A stretch of DNA of 8,176 bases from Pseudomonadota bacterium (lineage in GTDB: Bacteria > Pseudomonadota > Gammaproteobacteria > Pseudomonadales > Cellvibrionaceae). The translations under genes were made by a program, and so were the position numbers. The DNA lies in assembly GCA_023416875.1 (NCBI GenBank), contig JAEZGT010000344.1, forward strand, positions 1 through 8,176, written 5' to 3'. Below, piece after piece: positions 1-6,206 of this stretch; the first letter of the stretch is position 1; every line of letters starts with the position of its first letter. The notes below the pieces were generated by a model that saw nothing but the letters and a program-made list of their open reading frames with translations, did no database searches and was not told the origin of the DNA.

Positions 1-411
1 GTGTTGGAATGGTTGGATCAACCCGAAGGATTTTTTGCCGCCGTGGATTCTCTGCTGGTGCCGCACGGCTGGTGTTCATTGATTTTTTATAACGTCAACG
101 GACTGATTTTTAAAAATTTGCTGCGTACCAATTACGCAAAAGTGGTGAAGGGAGATTTTCGAGGTATGCGCGGCGGACTGACACCATTAAATCCGCTGCA
201 ACCGGAACAAGCCCGTGCGTGGGCAGAGCAATGGAATTACGAAATCGTATGTCAGAGCGGTATCCGGGTTTTTCACGATTATGTGCTCGACAAGCGCCTT
301 TATGAAAAACAACCGGATGTGGTCGAACAACTGGAATTGCACTTTTCCCGCCAACAGCCTTATCGCGATCTCGGTCGTTACATCCATCTGCTGTTGCGTA
401 AGAAGAGCTGA
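1..411 (+). CDS. cmoM: tRNA 5-carboxymethoxyuridine methyltransferase CmoM, C-terminal part
   Basis: The 3' end of a SAM-dependent methyltransferase, cut by the left edge; the GTG at position 1 is an internal Val codon, not a start. The visible 136 residues resemble the second half of E. coli CmoM (formerly SmtA): a VLEW segment after the SAM-binding half, SLIFYNVNGLIFKNLL, the conserved GIRVFHDY block near residues 87-94, and a terminal PYRDLGRYIHLLLRK that matches PYITLGRYIHV of E. coli. CmoM methylates carboxymethoxyuridine at wobble position 34 of several tRNAs to give its methyl ester. The SAM-binding glycine motif lies outside the window. The gene ends in TGA and converges with the J-domain gene, whose stop begins 7 nt further on. 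Identification is from recalled family similarity and is strong. Confidence 0.9.
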   Translation: MLEWLDQPEGFFAAVDSLLVPHGWCSLIFYNVNGLIFKNLLRTNYAKVVKGDFRGMRGGLTPLNPLQPEQARAWAEQWNYEIVCQSGIRVFHDYVLDKRLYEKQPDVVEQLELHFSRQQPYRDLGRYIHLLLRKKS

Positions 412-417
412 GGGAAA

Positions 418-1104
418 TTATTCTTTCAGCAAAATATCCCGCGCTTGATTGACGCGCGCCGCGAGAAAGTCGCTGCCACCGCGGTCGGGATGTAATTTAT
501 TAATTAAGCGGCGATGCGCGGCAATGATTTCTTCCCGCGAGGGATTGCCGGAAAGTCCCAAAATCTGCAGCGCTTCTTCGCGCCCCGGGTTGGCGAAAGA
601 CGGGGGTGGCGGCTGCTGCTGATTGGCGCCGAACGTCTGGCCTTTGCGGGCAAAACGAATGAGATAATAGGATTTCATATCGCGGTCGCGATAATAATTT
701 TCCAATTCCTGCAGATCGTCTTCCGTCAGTTCACTAATCGCTTTGCCCGCACTGGGGCCTTTAATAACGGAGCCATTGAGCTGCCCGGTGCGTATCACAA
801 TGGTGACGTCGAGGTGGTCGGTTTTAAATGTTGCAACCCCGCCGGTGCGCTGCAGCCACAGCGGCATTATCCGCATTACCGTGTGCAGACCAAATTTTAA
901 TATCGGCAAAAGCGCGGCTATTACAGCGCCGAACCAGTGCATTCGGCCGGTTACCACGCCCACTAATAAAATTCCCGCAACGCCAAAAACGGCGACTTTG
1001 ATCAGCAGCGAGCGCTGGCGCTCTGGCGGCAATTTTTTGTATTTGCGTAGGCCACCGAAGAGAAGCACCAGGACGGCGAGAGCAAGCAGTAGTTTCAGAA
1101 TCAT
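418..1104 (-). CDS. Membrane-anchored protein with C-terminal J domain
   Basis: A 228-residue protein with an unusual J-protein layout. Two or three hydrophobic segments come first (about residues 1-18, 34-52 and 56-72). A soluble middle region (about 90-150, with LDVTIVIRTGQLNGSVIKG and an acidic SELTEDDLQELENYY helix) follows, then a Gln/Pro-rich linker (162-169), then a J domain at about 176-228 carrying the diagnostic HPD at 205-207 (KLHPDRGGSDF). J domains stimulate DnaK-type Hsp70 ATPase, and the HPD placement predicts a functional co-chaperone held at the inner membrane. The layout resembles alphaproteobacterial and Pseudomonas DnaJ-like proteins and the Tim14/Pam18 idea, not DnaJ or CbpA, because zinc-finger and client-binding domains are absent. 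It starts 15 nt after the ppx stop and is probably co-transcribed with it. The client is unknown. Confidence 0.85.
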   Translation of the reverse strand: MILKLLLALAVLVLLFGGLRKYKKLPPERQRSLLIKVAVFGVAGILLVGVVTGRMHWFGAVIAALLPILKFGLHTVMRIMPLWLQRTGGVATFKTDHLDVTIVIRTGQLNGSVIKGPSAGKAISELTEDDLQELENYYRDRDMKSYYLIRFARKGQTFGANQQQPPPPSFANPGREEALQILGLSGNPSREEIIAAHRRLINKLHPDRGGSDFLAARVNQARDILLKE

Positions 1105-1119
1105 AGGTTGGTGAAGGCG

Positions 1120-2601
1120 TCACGCCTCCAGAATTTTCAGTTCGATGCCAGCGTCGTGGAAATAACCCGCCTCTTTCTCCAGGCCCGCCGTGGTCAGTGG
1201 ATTTTCTTCGAGCCAGCCTTCGGGAAATATCAGTGAGTAGGTATTTCCCGCTTGCTGGATTTCGGGCAACACCTGCAAATCGTCCCTCCGGCGGTGAAGT
1301 ACTATCGCCAGTCGTAGACACACAAGCATGGGTAAGAGTGCGAGACGCACTTTTTTCTCCATGCCGTCGAAACGGTCATCGTGAATTTTTTTACGGTGGG
1401 CACGCACCAGACAGGCGAGCAGGTGTTGTTCGTAGCGGCCAAAACCAGCCAGATCGCTGTGGCGCAATATGTAATAACCGTGGTTGTGGTGGCCGGAATG
1501 GGAAATTCCCATACCCACCTCATGTAGCTGCGCCGCCCAGGTGAGAATTTTGGTGCGCGACACACCCGGCAGATCGGGTGAGCGTATTTGCCGCCAGAAG
1601 CTGATGGCGGCTTTGGCGACCCGCTCGGCCTGGGCTTGATCGATATTGTATTGACCCTGCAATTTGGCGACAGCGGCGTAGCGGGCGTCCACATTGTGAA
1701 AGCGGCCGATGGTGTCGTAGATCAAACCTTCTTTCAGTGATGCGTCCGCGACATGAATTTTATCGAGCTTCAACTCATCGAATATCGCCCGCAATACCGC
1801 TATGCCGGCGGGTAATACGTCCCGGCGCAGTTTCGGCATGGAGCGCAGCACGTTTTCGCTGTTGTCGATCACATCCGCGCTTAATTCCCGCAGAGAGGCG
1901 GCCCGGATAATGGCGCCACCATCAAGGGGAGCGACCAGATCGGCGATGGCGCGCATGGTACCGGAGGTGCCATATACCATGTCCCAGCCTTTTTTCAGAT
2001 AGGCCGGACGGATGGTTTCAACCTCGGCGCAGGCGGCGAGGTAGGCGGCGCGCATACCGCGCGCGGTCGCCTGGTGTTTCAGATCGTGCTTTTCCGCATA
2101 TACCACGCAACCGAAATTAAGGCTCTCCAGCAGCTCCGGCTCAGTGTCGCGACCGATGATAAATTCCGTGCTGGCGCCGCCTATGTCGATCACTAGGCGG
2201 CGGTTGTTGTCGTTGGTGACGCAGTGGGCCAAGCCCTTGTATACGAGGCGCGCTTCTTCGAAGCCGGAAATGATGGTGATGGGATGGCCGAGCGCTTCTT
2301 CTGCATCTCGCAGGAATGTTTCGGAGTTTTTGGCGGCGCGCAAACTTTTGGTACCAACCGCGCGAACCTGGGGGCTGGGGATGTCGCGCAGCCGTTCGGC
2401 GAAGCGCTTCAGACACTGCAGCGCCCGCTCCTGGGCGTCCGGCGCGATTATGCCGGACTGCATCCCCCGCGCGATCTGCACCATGTCTTTTTCCCGGTCT
2501 ACGGTTTCCACCGTATCCTGGTTGACCCGGCAGATGATCATATGGAAGCTGTTGGAGCCCAGGTCGACCGCGGCGAAGTAGGGGGATTCGAAACTCTGCA
2601 T
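1120..2601 (-). CDS. ppx: Exopolyphosphatase (Ppx/GppA family)
   Basis: A 493-residue protein of the ASKHA-fold Ppx/GppA family, close to the roughly 500-residue length of Pseudomonas and E. coli Ppx. It removes terminal phosphates from inorganic polyphosphate in the cytoplasm. Visible motifs: the first phosphate loop FAAVDLGSNSFHM (9-21), the catalytic-Glu segment ISGFEEARLVYKG (111-123), the second phosphate loop DIGGASTEF (139-147, usually DIGGGST), YGTSGT, and the HD-like C-terminal domain with LHEVGMGISHSGHHNHGYY and RAHRKK. Reading could extend upstream to 2820, but those 73 residues do not look like Ppx and lie antisense to msrA, so the ATG at 2601, which gives MQSFESPYFAAVDLGSNS, is chosen. 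No strong ribosome site precedes it. ppk, the usual functional partner, is not adjacent here; a J-domain gene follows instead. Ppx rather than GppA is favoured by length and motifs. Confidence 0.93.
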   Translation of the reverse strand: MQSFESPYFAAVDLGSNSFHMIICRVNQDTVETVDREKDMVQIARGMQSGIIAPDAQERALQCLKRFAERLRDIPSPQVRAVGTKSLRAAKNSETFLRDAEEALGHPITIISGFEEARLVYKGLAHCVTNDNNRRLVIDIGGASTEFIIGRDTEPELLESLNFGCVVYAEKHDLKHQATARGMRAAYLAACAEVETIRPAYLKKGWDMVYGTSGTMRAIADLVAPLDGGAIIRAASLRELSADVIDNSENVLRSMPKLRRDVLPAGIAVLRAIFDELKLDKIHVADASLKEGLIYDTIGRFHNVDARYAAVAKLQGQYNIDQAQAERVAKAAISFWRQIRSPDLPGVSRTKILTWAAQLHEVGMGISHSGHHNHGYYILRHSDLAGFGRYEQHLLACLVRAHRKKIHDDRFDGMEKKVRLALLPMLVCLRLAIVLHRRRDDLQVLPEIQQAGNTYSLIFPEGWLEENPLTTAGLEKEAGYFHDAGIELKILEA

Positions 2602-2703
2602 GCAAGCTGGTCGTGGCTGAAAGAGGCCTAGAGAATAACAACAATTCGCTGTGGTCGTAACCGCAGAGGCGGTAAAAAGTCCAATCTCTAAACAAGTCCT
2701 GAG

Positions 2704-2709
2704 AGGAGG
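2704..2709 (+). promoter_or_regulatory. Ribosome binding site of msrA
   Basis: A perfect AGGAGG lies 4 nt before the ATG at 2714, inside GAGAGGAGGCGGT. It decides the start of msrA: the in-frame GTG at 2651 would add 21 residues that do not resemble MsrA and would place this strong site inside the gene. The spacing is a little short, but the match is the best ribosome site in the window. Confidence 0.7.
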
Positions 2710-2713
2710 CGGT

Positions 2714-3364
2714 ATGTGGGGTTTCGATACCAAAAAAATGGTGATGCCGAGGGAGGAGGATGCGCTGCCGGGGCGCGCCGAGCCGATACCGGTGCCGAGC
2801 CGGCATTTTGTGTTGGGCACTTCGCTCGACGGGTATCCGCAAGGTACTGCAAAAGCTTTGTTCGGAATGGGTTGCTTCTGGGGATGCGAGCGGTTGTTCT
2901 GGCAAACCGAAGGTGTTTACACCACCGCAGTCGGCTATAGCGCGGGCTTCACTCCCAATCCAACTTATGAAGAGGTTTGCTCTGGCCTGACCGGGCACAA
3001 CGAAGTGGTGTTGGTGGTGTTCTGGCCGGAGAAAATCCGCTATCAAGATTTACTCAAGCTGTTCTGGGAAAACCACAACCCCACGCAGGGCATGCGTCAG
3101 GCGAATGATCGGGGTACGCAATACAGGTCCGGTATCTACTACTTTGATGACCAACAGAAGGCAGAGGCAGAGGCTGCTCGCGAGCAATACCAGCAGCAGT
3201 TGCAGGCCGCCGGGGCGGGTACCGTAACCACGGAGATTCTGGCGGCAAAAGAGTTTTACTTCGCCGAGCCTTACCACCAGCAATATCTGGCGAAAAACCC
3301 TAACGGCTATTGCAACCTGCAGACTTTGGCGAAAACGGGCCTGCCGGAACTGGCAAATCAATAA
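2714..3364 (+). CDS. msrA: Peptide methionine sulfoxide reductase A
   Basis: A 216-residue enzyme that reduces the S-epimer of methionine sulfoxide in proteins and free methionine, using a cysteine sulfenic-acid intermediate recycled by thioredoxin. E. coli MsrA is 212 residues and aligns from its N-terminal extension (LPGR) onward. The catalytic Cys54 is in GMGCFWG. GYSAGFTPNPTYEEVCSG, TGHNE, FWENHNPTQGMRQANDRGTQYRS and the C-terminal HQQYLAKNPNGYC blocks are all present. Cys200 in GYC is the resolving cysteine; the more distal E. coli Cys206 equivalent is replaced, apparently by Thr208, so thioredoxin recycling would go through one resolving cysteine. An extra Cys58 follows the active site (GCFWGCER, where E. 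coli has Val). No signal peptide is seen, so the enzyme should be cytoplasmic. It is divergent from ppx and its TAA abuts the fhlB stop codon. Confidence 0.95.
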   Translation: MWGFDTKKMVMPREEDALPGRAEPIPVPSRHFVLGTSLDGYPQGTAKALFGMGCFWGCERLFWQTEGVYTTAVGYSAGFTPNPTYEEVCSGLTGHNEVVLVVFWPEKIRYQDLLKLFWENHNPTQGMRQANDRGTQYRSGIYYFDDQQKAEAEAAREQYQQQLQAAGAGTVTTEILAAKEFYFAEPYHQQYLAKNPNGYCNLQTLAKTGLPELANQ

Positions 3365-3685
3365 TCACAGGCGCGGTCCGGGCAGGGGGCTCAAAGGATC
3401 GGGGCTCTTGGCCTGGGGATCCCGCAGGCGGTAGGCGAAAGCGATGATATGCGCCACGGTAATGTAGAGCGCCTCGGGGATCTGCTCGCCAATTTCGATC
3501 TGCGCCAGAAGTTCTACTAGCGCGGGGTTGTCGCACAGTGGTACTCCGTGCTCCTGAGCCAGAGCCATTATGGCTTCAGCTTCGGCGCCAACGCCTTTTG
3601 CGGTTACCTGGGGGGCGCCGCGACCGTCGTAGAAGAGGGCCACCGCTTTTTGCAGTTCAGGGCGAAGAGGAGGATGTGTGCTCAT
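3365..3685 (-). CDS. FhlB: stand-alone FlhB C-terminal domain protein
   Basis: A 106-residue soluble protein that matches only the cytoplasmic tail of FlhB/YscU/EscU export-apparatus switch proteins. AVALFYDGRGAPQVTAKG (15-32) corresponds to the strand after the autocleavage site, followed by AEAIMALAQEHGVPL, a helix with LVELLAQIEIGEQIPEALY (57-75) and VAHIIAFAYRL. The four-helix membrane domain of FlhB and the cleavage motif NPTH are both missing, so this is not a full export gate protein. Family members are recalled as Helicobacter HP1575/FlhX and Bacillus YlqH, which can stand in for the FlhB tail. It likely acts with the flagellar export gate during the hook-to-filament substrate switch, although no flagellar genes are nearby. 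Its ATG overlaps the stop of the FliK-like gene (ATGA, 3685-3682), which implies translational coupling. Confidence 0.85.
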   Translation of the reverse strand: MSTHPPLRPELQKAVALFYDGRGAPQVTAKGVGAEAEAIMALAQEHGVPLCDNPALVELLAQIEIGEQIPEALYITVAHIIAFAYRLRDPQAKSPDPLSPLPGPRL

Positions 3686-5313
3686 GTCTTTACATCAATA
3701 AGAGCGTAATCCAGCCGAATTTTTTGAGCCGGCGGCGGATTGTCGGAACAGCGCAGATCCGTCACCACCATCCCCTGTTGTTCCAGGTCCTGGCGCAGTT
3801 GCAACAGTTGCGCGTTAGCGCGCTCCCGCAGGCTGTCGTCCTCAGCCCACAAGGTTGCTTCCACGTTTTTGTCCTGCACTGAGATCTCGGCGGCCAACGC
3901 ACCCATATGATCGAGCTCCAATTCCAAAAACACCCGCCAGCGGCCTTTGCCTTCCTTCTTTGCGCGCTTTTGTTTCTCCGACGTCTTTTCTTCAACGGGC
4001 GGGCGCGGTTCAAACAGATGCAAATAGAGGTTGCCGTAGCCGTCCGGCAGTTTTAGGGGGATATCCATATGCCATTGAGCTGGCGCAGTGGGGTCTTGCA
4101 GCTGAGAGCTCAGCGTGCGGTACTGCTGCAGTTGCACCTGTGCCAGAGACTTTTCCACCAGCTCTTGCACAGCGCGGTCTAAACCTCGTGTTGATGCGCC
4201 TTTTGGAGATTCTGAGCGCGGCGCGAACAATCTGGTCAGACTCATCATTAACTGCGCCAGAGTGTCCGAGGTTGTCTGCACTGCGGGCGCCGGTGTGAAG
4301 GTCTGATTCACCACCCATTGGCTCAGTTGAACAAGAGCCCCCTTGATATCACGGTCGGCGAGCGGTTGAACTGGTGGCTCCCCCGCTCGGCGCACCGTGT
4401 CCTCCGCTACCAGCCGGCGCTCATAAAAAAGCCCACTGTCACTCATTGCCTGCCGTAGCGAATCGGGTTTTACCGAGTTTGGATCAAGTGCCAGCGAAGC
4501 GATCTTGTTCAGTGCGTCGCCGAGTTTTATCAACGGTGACGGAATTGACGCTGGAGGTGACCGAGTGACCAATTCCCCAATTGTCTCCGCCGAACGCAGC
4601 AGCGCTTTGAGCGGCTGTGCCGCGGGCAGCGTCTGTGAAACAGCGGCGGCCAACAATTTTTCTTTTCCAGACGCCCCTATAGGAAGCGGCGACGGCTGGG
4701 TTTTGGCTACCTGAATATCCAGCACGGGGGCTGGAATTGTGGGCTGGACGGCGGGTTGCGATCCGGACGAGACCATTGCCGGCAATGGTGAAGTGCCGGC
4801 GGGTGATGTGTTCGCTTGGATGGATAGCGGTGTGTTGGAGTTGCCAGGAGGTGGCTGTGTCTGAACCGGAAGCGGTGCCGCCTGGACCAGAGGCAATCCC
4901 GCCGGGAGAGGTTTTTGTGACAGTGCCGGAGGTGTCTCCGACGGAGGAACCGGGGGCAGCACCAATAATCCCCGTGGCGTCACCAGCACCTGGACTTTGG
5001 CATTTTGTTGTAACGGCAGATTGGTCAGCGTGGTGATGCTGCGATCGCGGATGGTCAGCTCCGCCAGTTTGACTTCGGGGTCCTGAAGCACAGCCACCAA
5101 GGTGCGCTGTCCCGCAAGCGGTTTGTCCGCTGCGCGGGTTGCCAGCAATTGTTGTTTCTCAGCCTCACTCAGTGCCGTCACCTGCGCCACACTCGCGTCC
5201 AGTTTCTGGCCGAGTTGGACTTTCAATCCCGTCAGCAGCTGTTCCATCTCGGGCGTAAGGCTGGCCGAGGTGCTGGTCGGAGCTTTGCTGATGGTGTTGG
5301 TGTCGATCTGCAT
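3682..5313 (-). CDS. FliK-like flagellar hook-length control protein
   Basis: A 543-residue protein with FliK architecture. The N-terminal part (1-115) is helical and Gln/Lys-rich. A long Pro/Ala/Ser-rich low-complexity linker covers about 118-212. A middle region carries NxFT-like WVVNQTF (333-339), and a compact C-terminal domain spans about 412-523 (WHMDIPLKLPDGYGNLYLHLFE ... ELDHMGALAAEISVQDKNVEATLWAED ... LRQDLEQQGMVVTDLRCS). In FliK the C-terminal domain contacts FlhB to switch secretion from rod/hook to filament substrates, while the N-terminal part measures hook length. A Lys/Glu-rich insertion at 441-457 interrupts the domain. No signal peptide is present. It is coupled to FhlB, its expected partner class. 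It could be a second FliK paralogue and not the main hook ruler; this window cannot tell. The start at 5313 has no strong ribosome site. A perfect 18-bp palindrome lies in the linker region. Confidence 0.8.
   Translation of the reverse strand: MQIDTNTISKAPTSTSASLTPEMEQLLTGLKVQLGQKLDASVAQVTALSEAEKQQLLATRAADKPLAGQRTLVAVLQDPEVKLAELTIRDRSITTLTNLPLQQNAKVQVLVTPRGLLVLPPVPPSETPPALSQKPLPAGLPLVQAAPLPVQTQPPPGNSNTPLSIQANTSPAGTSPLPAMVSSGSQPAVQPTIPAPVLDIQVAKTQPSPLPIGASGKEKLLAAAVSQTLPAAQPLKALLRSAETIGELVTRSPPASIPSPLIKLGDALNKIASLALDPNSVKPDSLRQAMSDSGLFYERRLVAEDTVRRAGEPPVQPLADRDIKGALVQLSQWVVNQTFTPAPAVQTTSDTLAQLMMSLTRLFAPRSESPKGASTRGLDRAVQELVEKSLAQVQLQQYRTLSSQLQDPTAPAQWHMDIPLKLPDGYGNLYLHLFEPRPPVEEKTSEKQKRAKKEGKGRWRVFLELELDHMGALAAEISVQDKNVEATLWAEDDSLRERANAQLLQLRQDLEQQGMVVTDLRCSDNPPPAQKIRLDYALIDVKT
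4772..4789. repeat. Perfect 18-bp palindrome inside the fliK-like gene
   Basis: ACCATTGCC followed directly by its exact reverse complement GGCAATGGT, with no spacer. It encodes the P-L-P-A-M-V stretch (about residues 176-181) of the Pro-rich linker. The symmetry ends at both flanks (G on both sides). It could be a dimeric DNA-binding site or a coincidence of codon choice; function is not known. Confidence 0.6.
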
Positions 5314-5446
5314 GGCAAGTGAAGTCGCGGGTAACTCCAGTAAAAATAGCAGTTGGTGGCGTCCCTGCCGGATTTAAGGCACCTGTGAATTTGCGGCAGA
5401 AGTTCAATTTGTTGTCTTAAACACTTGAATGTATTGAGGTTTGCAT

Positions 5447-5521
5447 GGATTATGCCGCCTTCGTCCGCGGTCGGTGGCGATACGTTGATGGACTACACTG
5501 ACTCGGGTAGTGGCATAATCC
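5447..5521. repeat. 10-bp perfect inverted repeat, 55-nt spacer
   Basis: The left arm GGATTATGCC (5447-5456) and the right arm GGCATAATCC (5512-5521) are exact reverse complements. Each arm contains CATAAT reading outward, on the minus strand at 5454-5449 and on the plus strand at 5514-5519. Arm centres are 65 bp apart, close to six helical turns. The arrangement suits paired -10 elements for the divergent genes or two operator half-regions bound by a looping regulator; neither is shown. Confidence 0.5.
5489..5519 (+). promoter_or_regulatory. Candidate sigma-70 promoter of the ccm operon
   Basis: CATAAT at 5514-5519 matches the -10 consensus at five of six bases and is preceded by TGG, giving an extended -10. 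A partial -35, TGGACT (5489-5494, four of six), sits 19 bp upstream. The predicted transcript would start near 5526 and leave a leader of about 40 nt before the GTG of ccmA at 5568. TTGATG at 5485-5490 is too far away (23 bp) to serve. Confidence 0.4.
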
Positions 5522-5567
5522 GCCGCTTCTTTTAGTCCTTCACTGACGTCATCGATCGGGAATCTGT

Positions 5568-6206
5568 GTGCCGAGTTTAGAATTTCGACAGTTCACCTGC
5601 CTGCGCGATGGCCACCCCTTGTTCAATCCTCTGAACTTCTCCTTGCACAGCGGTGAAGTGGTGCAGATCGCCGGTCCTAACGGCGCCGGCAAAACCACGT
5701 TTTTACGAGCCATGTGTGGCCTGTTCGACGAATGGACCGGCGATATGTTGTGGCAGGGACAGTCGCTGCGGGTGCCGGATTTTTCCATGTGCAGCGAGCT
5801 GTTGTATCTCGGGCATCAGCCGGGCGTGAAAAAGTCGCTGACGGCGCAGGAGAACCTGCACTGGTTTTTCGGTGTCCAGGGCATGCCTTTTCCGGGATCG
5901 GTCGCCTCAGCGCTCGCCCATGTGGGGTTGGATGGCTACGAAGAGACACCCTGCCATCAGATGTCCGCAGGCCAACTTCGCCGTGTTGCTCTGGCGCGTC
6001 TCTACATAACTAAGGCAACAATTTGGATTCTTGACGAACCGTTCACAGCAATTGACCGGTTTGGCGTACAAAACCTGGAAACTTTGATTCAGCGCCATGC
6101 CTCTAACGGGGGTTTGGTCATACTCACGACGCACCAGCCCCTCGCTCTGCCCAATGTGCGGATGGTTGAGCTGGCTCGGCCGACTGAGGTGGCGTTCGAT
6201 GGTTGA
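5568..6206 (+). CDS. ccmA: Cytochrome c maturation ABC transporter ATPase CcmA
   Basis: A 212-residue ABC ATPase matching CcmA length (about 205-215). Motifs: Walker A GPNGAGKTT (36-44), CcmA-type LGHQPGVKKSLTAQENLHWF (81-100), signature MSAGQLRRVALARL (132-145, Met replacing the usual Leu), Walker B IWILDEP (152-158) and the switch His in LTTHQ (186-190). With CcmB it forms the inner-membrane complex that uses ATP to release haem-loaded CcmE from CcmC/CcmD in System I cytochrome c biogenesis. The start is a GTG with only a weak GGGA ribosome site 6 nt upstream, giving the expected family N-terminus PSLEFRQFTCLRDG. It is the first gene of the operon and overlaps ccmB by 8 nt. Confidence 0.95.
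   Translation: MPSLEFRQFTCLRDGHPLFNPLNFSLHSGEVVQIAGPNGAGKTTFLRAMCGLFDEWTGDMLWQGQSLRVPDFSMCSELLYLGHQPGVKKSLTAQENLHWFFGVQGMPFPGSVASALAHVGLDGYEETPCHQMSAGQLRRVALARLYITKATIWILDEPFTAIDRFGVQNLETLIQRHASNGGLVILTTHQPLALPNVRMVELARPTEVAFDG

Larger units (their letters stand above)
5314..5567. promoter_or_regulatory. Divergent intergenic region between fliK-like gene and ccmA
   Basis: A 254-bp gap, the largest non-coding stretch in the window, from which the FliK-like gene runs left and ccmA runs right. It is more A+T-rich in its middle (about 5400-5460) than the flanking genes. It holds the inverted repeat at 5447-5521, a candidate rightward promoter at 5489-5519, and an 8-bp palindrome TGACGTCA at 5544-5551 just ahead of the ccmA start. 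No RNA gene or small coding sequence was recognised. Confidence 0.7.

Noticed and set aside
407..430. Possible terminator hairpin between cmoM and the J-domain gene
   Set aside because: An 8-bp stem with two G-U pairs forms in plus-strand RNA, but it is followed by AAAA and not by a T-tract. On the minus strand the stem has mismatches. It is not a convincing intrinsic terminator.
824..1321. 165-codon minus-strand reading frame over the ppx/J-domain junction
   Set aside because: It is an alternative frame of two well-supported genes and has Arg/Ser/Gly-rich shadow composition.
2660..2673. ACCGC-AGAG-GCGGT hairpin in the ppx/msrA divergent gap
   Set aside because: A 5-bp stem and 4-nt loop followed by A residues on the plus strand; too short for an attenuator or terminator and with no associated leader peptide. 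No confident promoter could be placed in this gap.
2602..2820. N-terminal extension of ppx by 73 residues
   Set aside because: The extra residues have no Ppx similarity, run antisense through the msrA ribosome site and start, and the ATG at 2601 gives the expected family N-terminus.
2141..3046. Long 301-codon reading frame on the minus strand
   Set aside because: It lies across ppx and antisense to msrA in another frame, is Arg/Pro/His-rich in a way typical of shadow frames in GC-rich DNA, and matches no family I recognise.
5544..5551. TGACGTCA palindrome before ccmA
   Set aside because: An 8-bp palindrome is expected by chance at many places in 8 kb, and no matching regulator family could be named with confidence.
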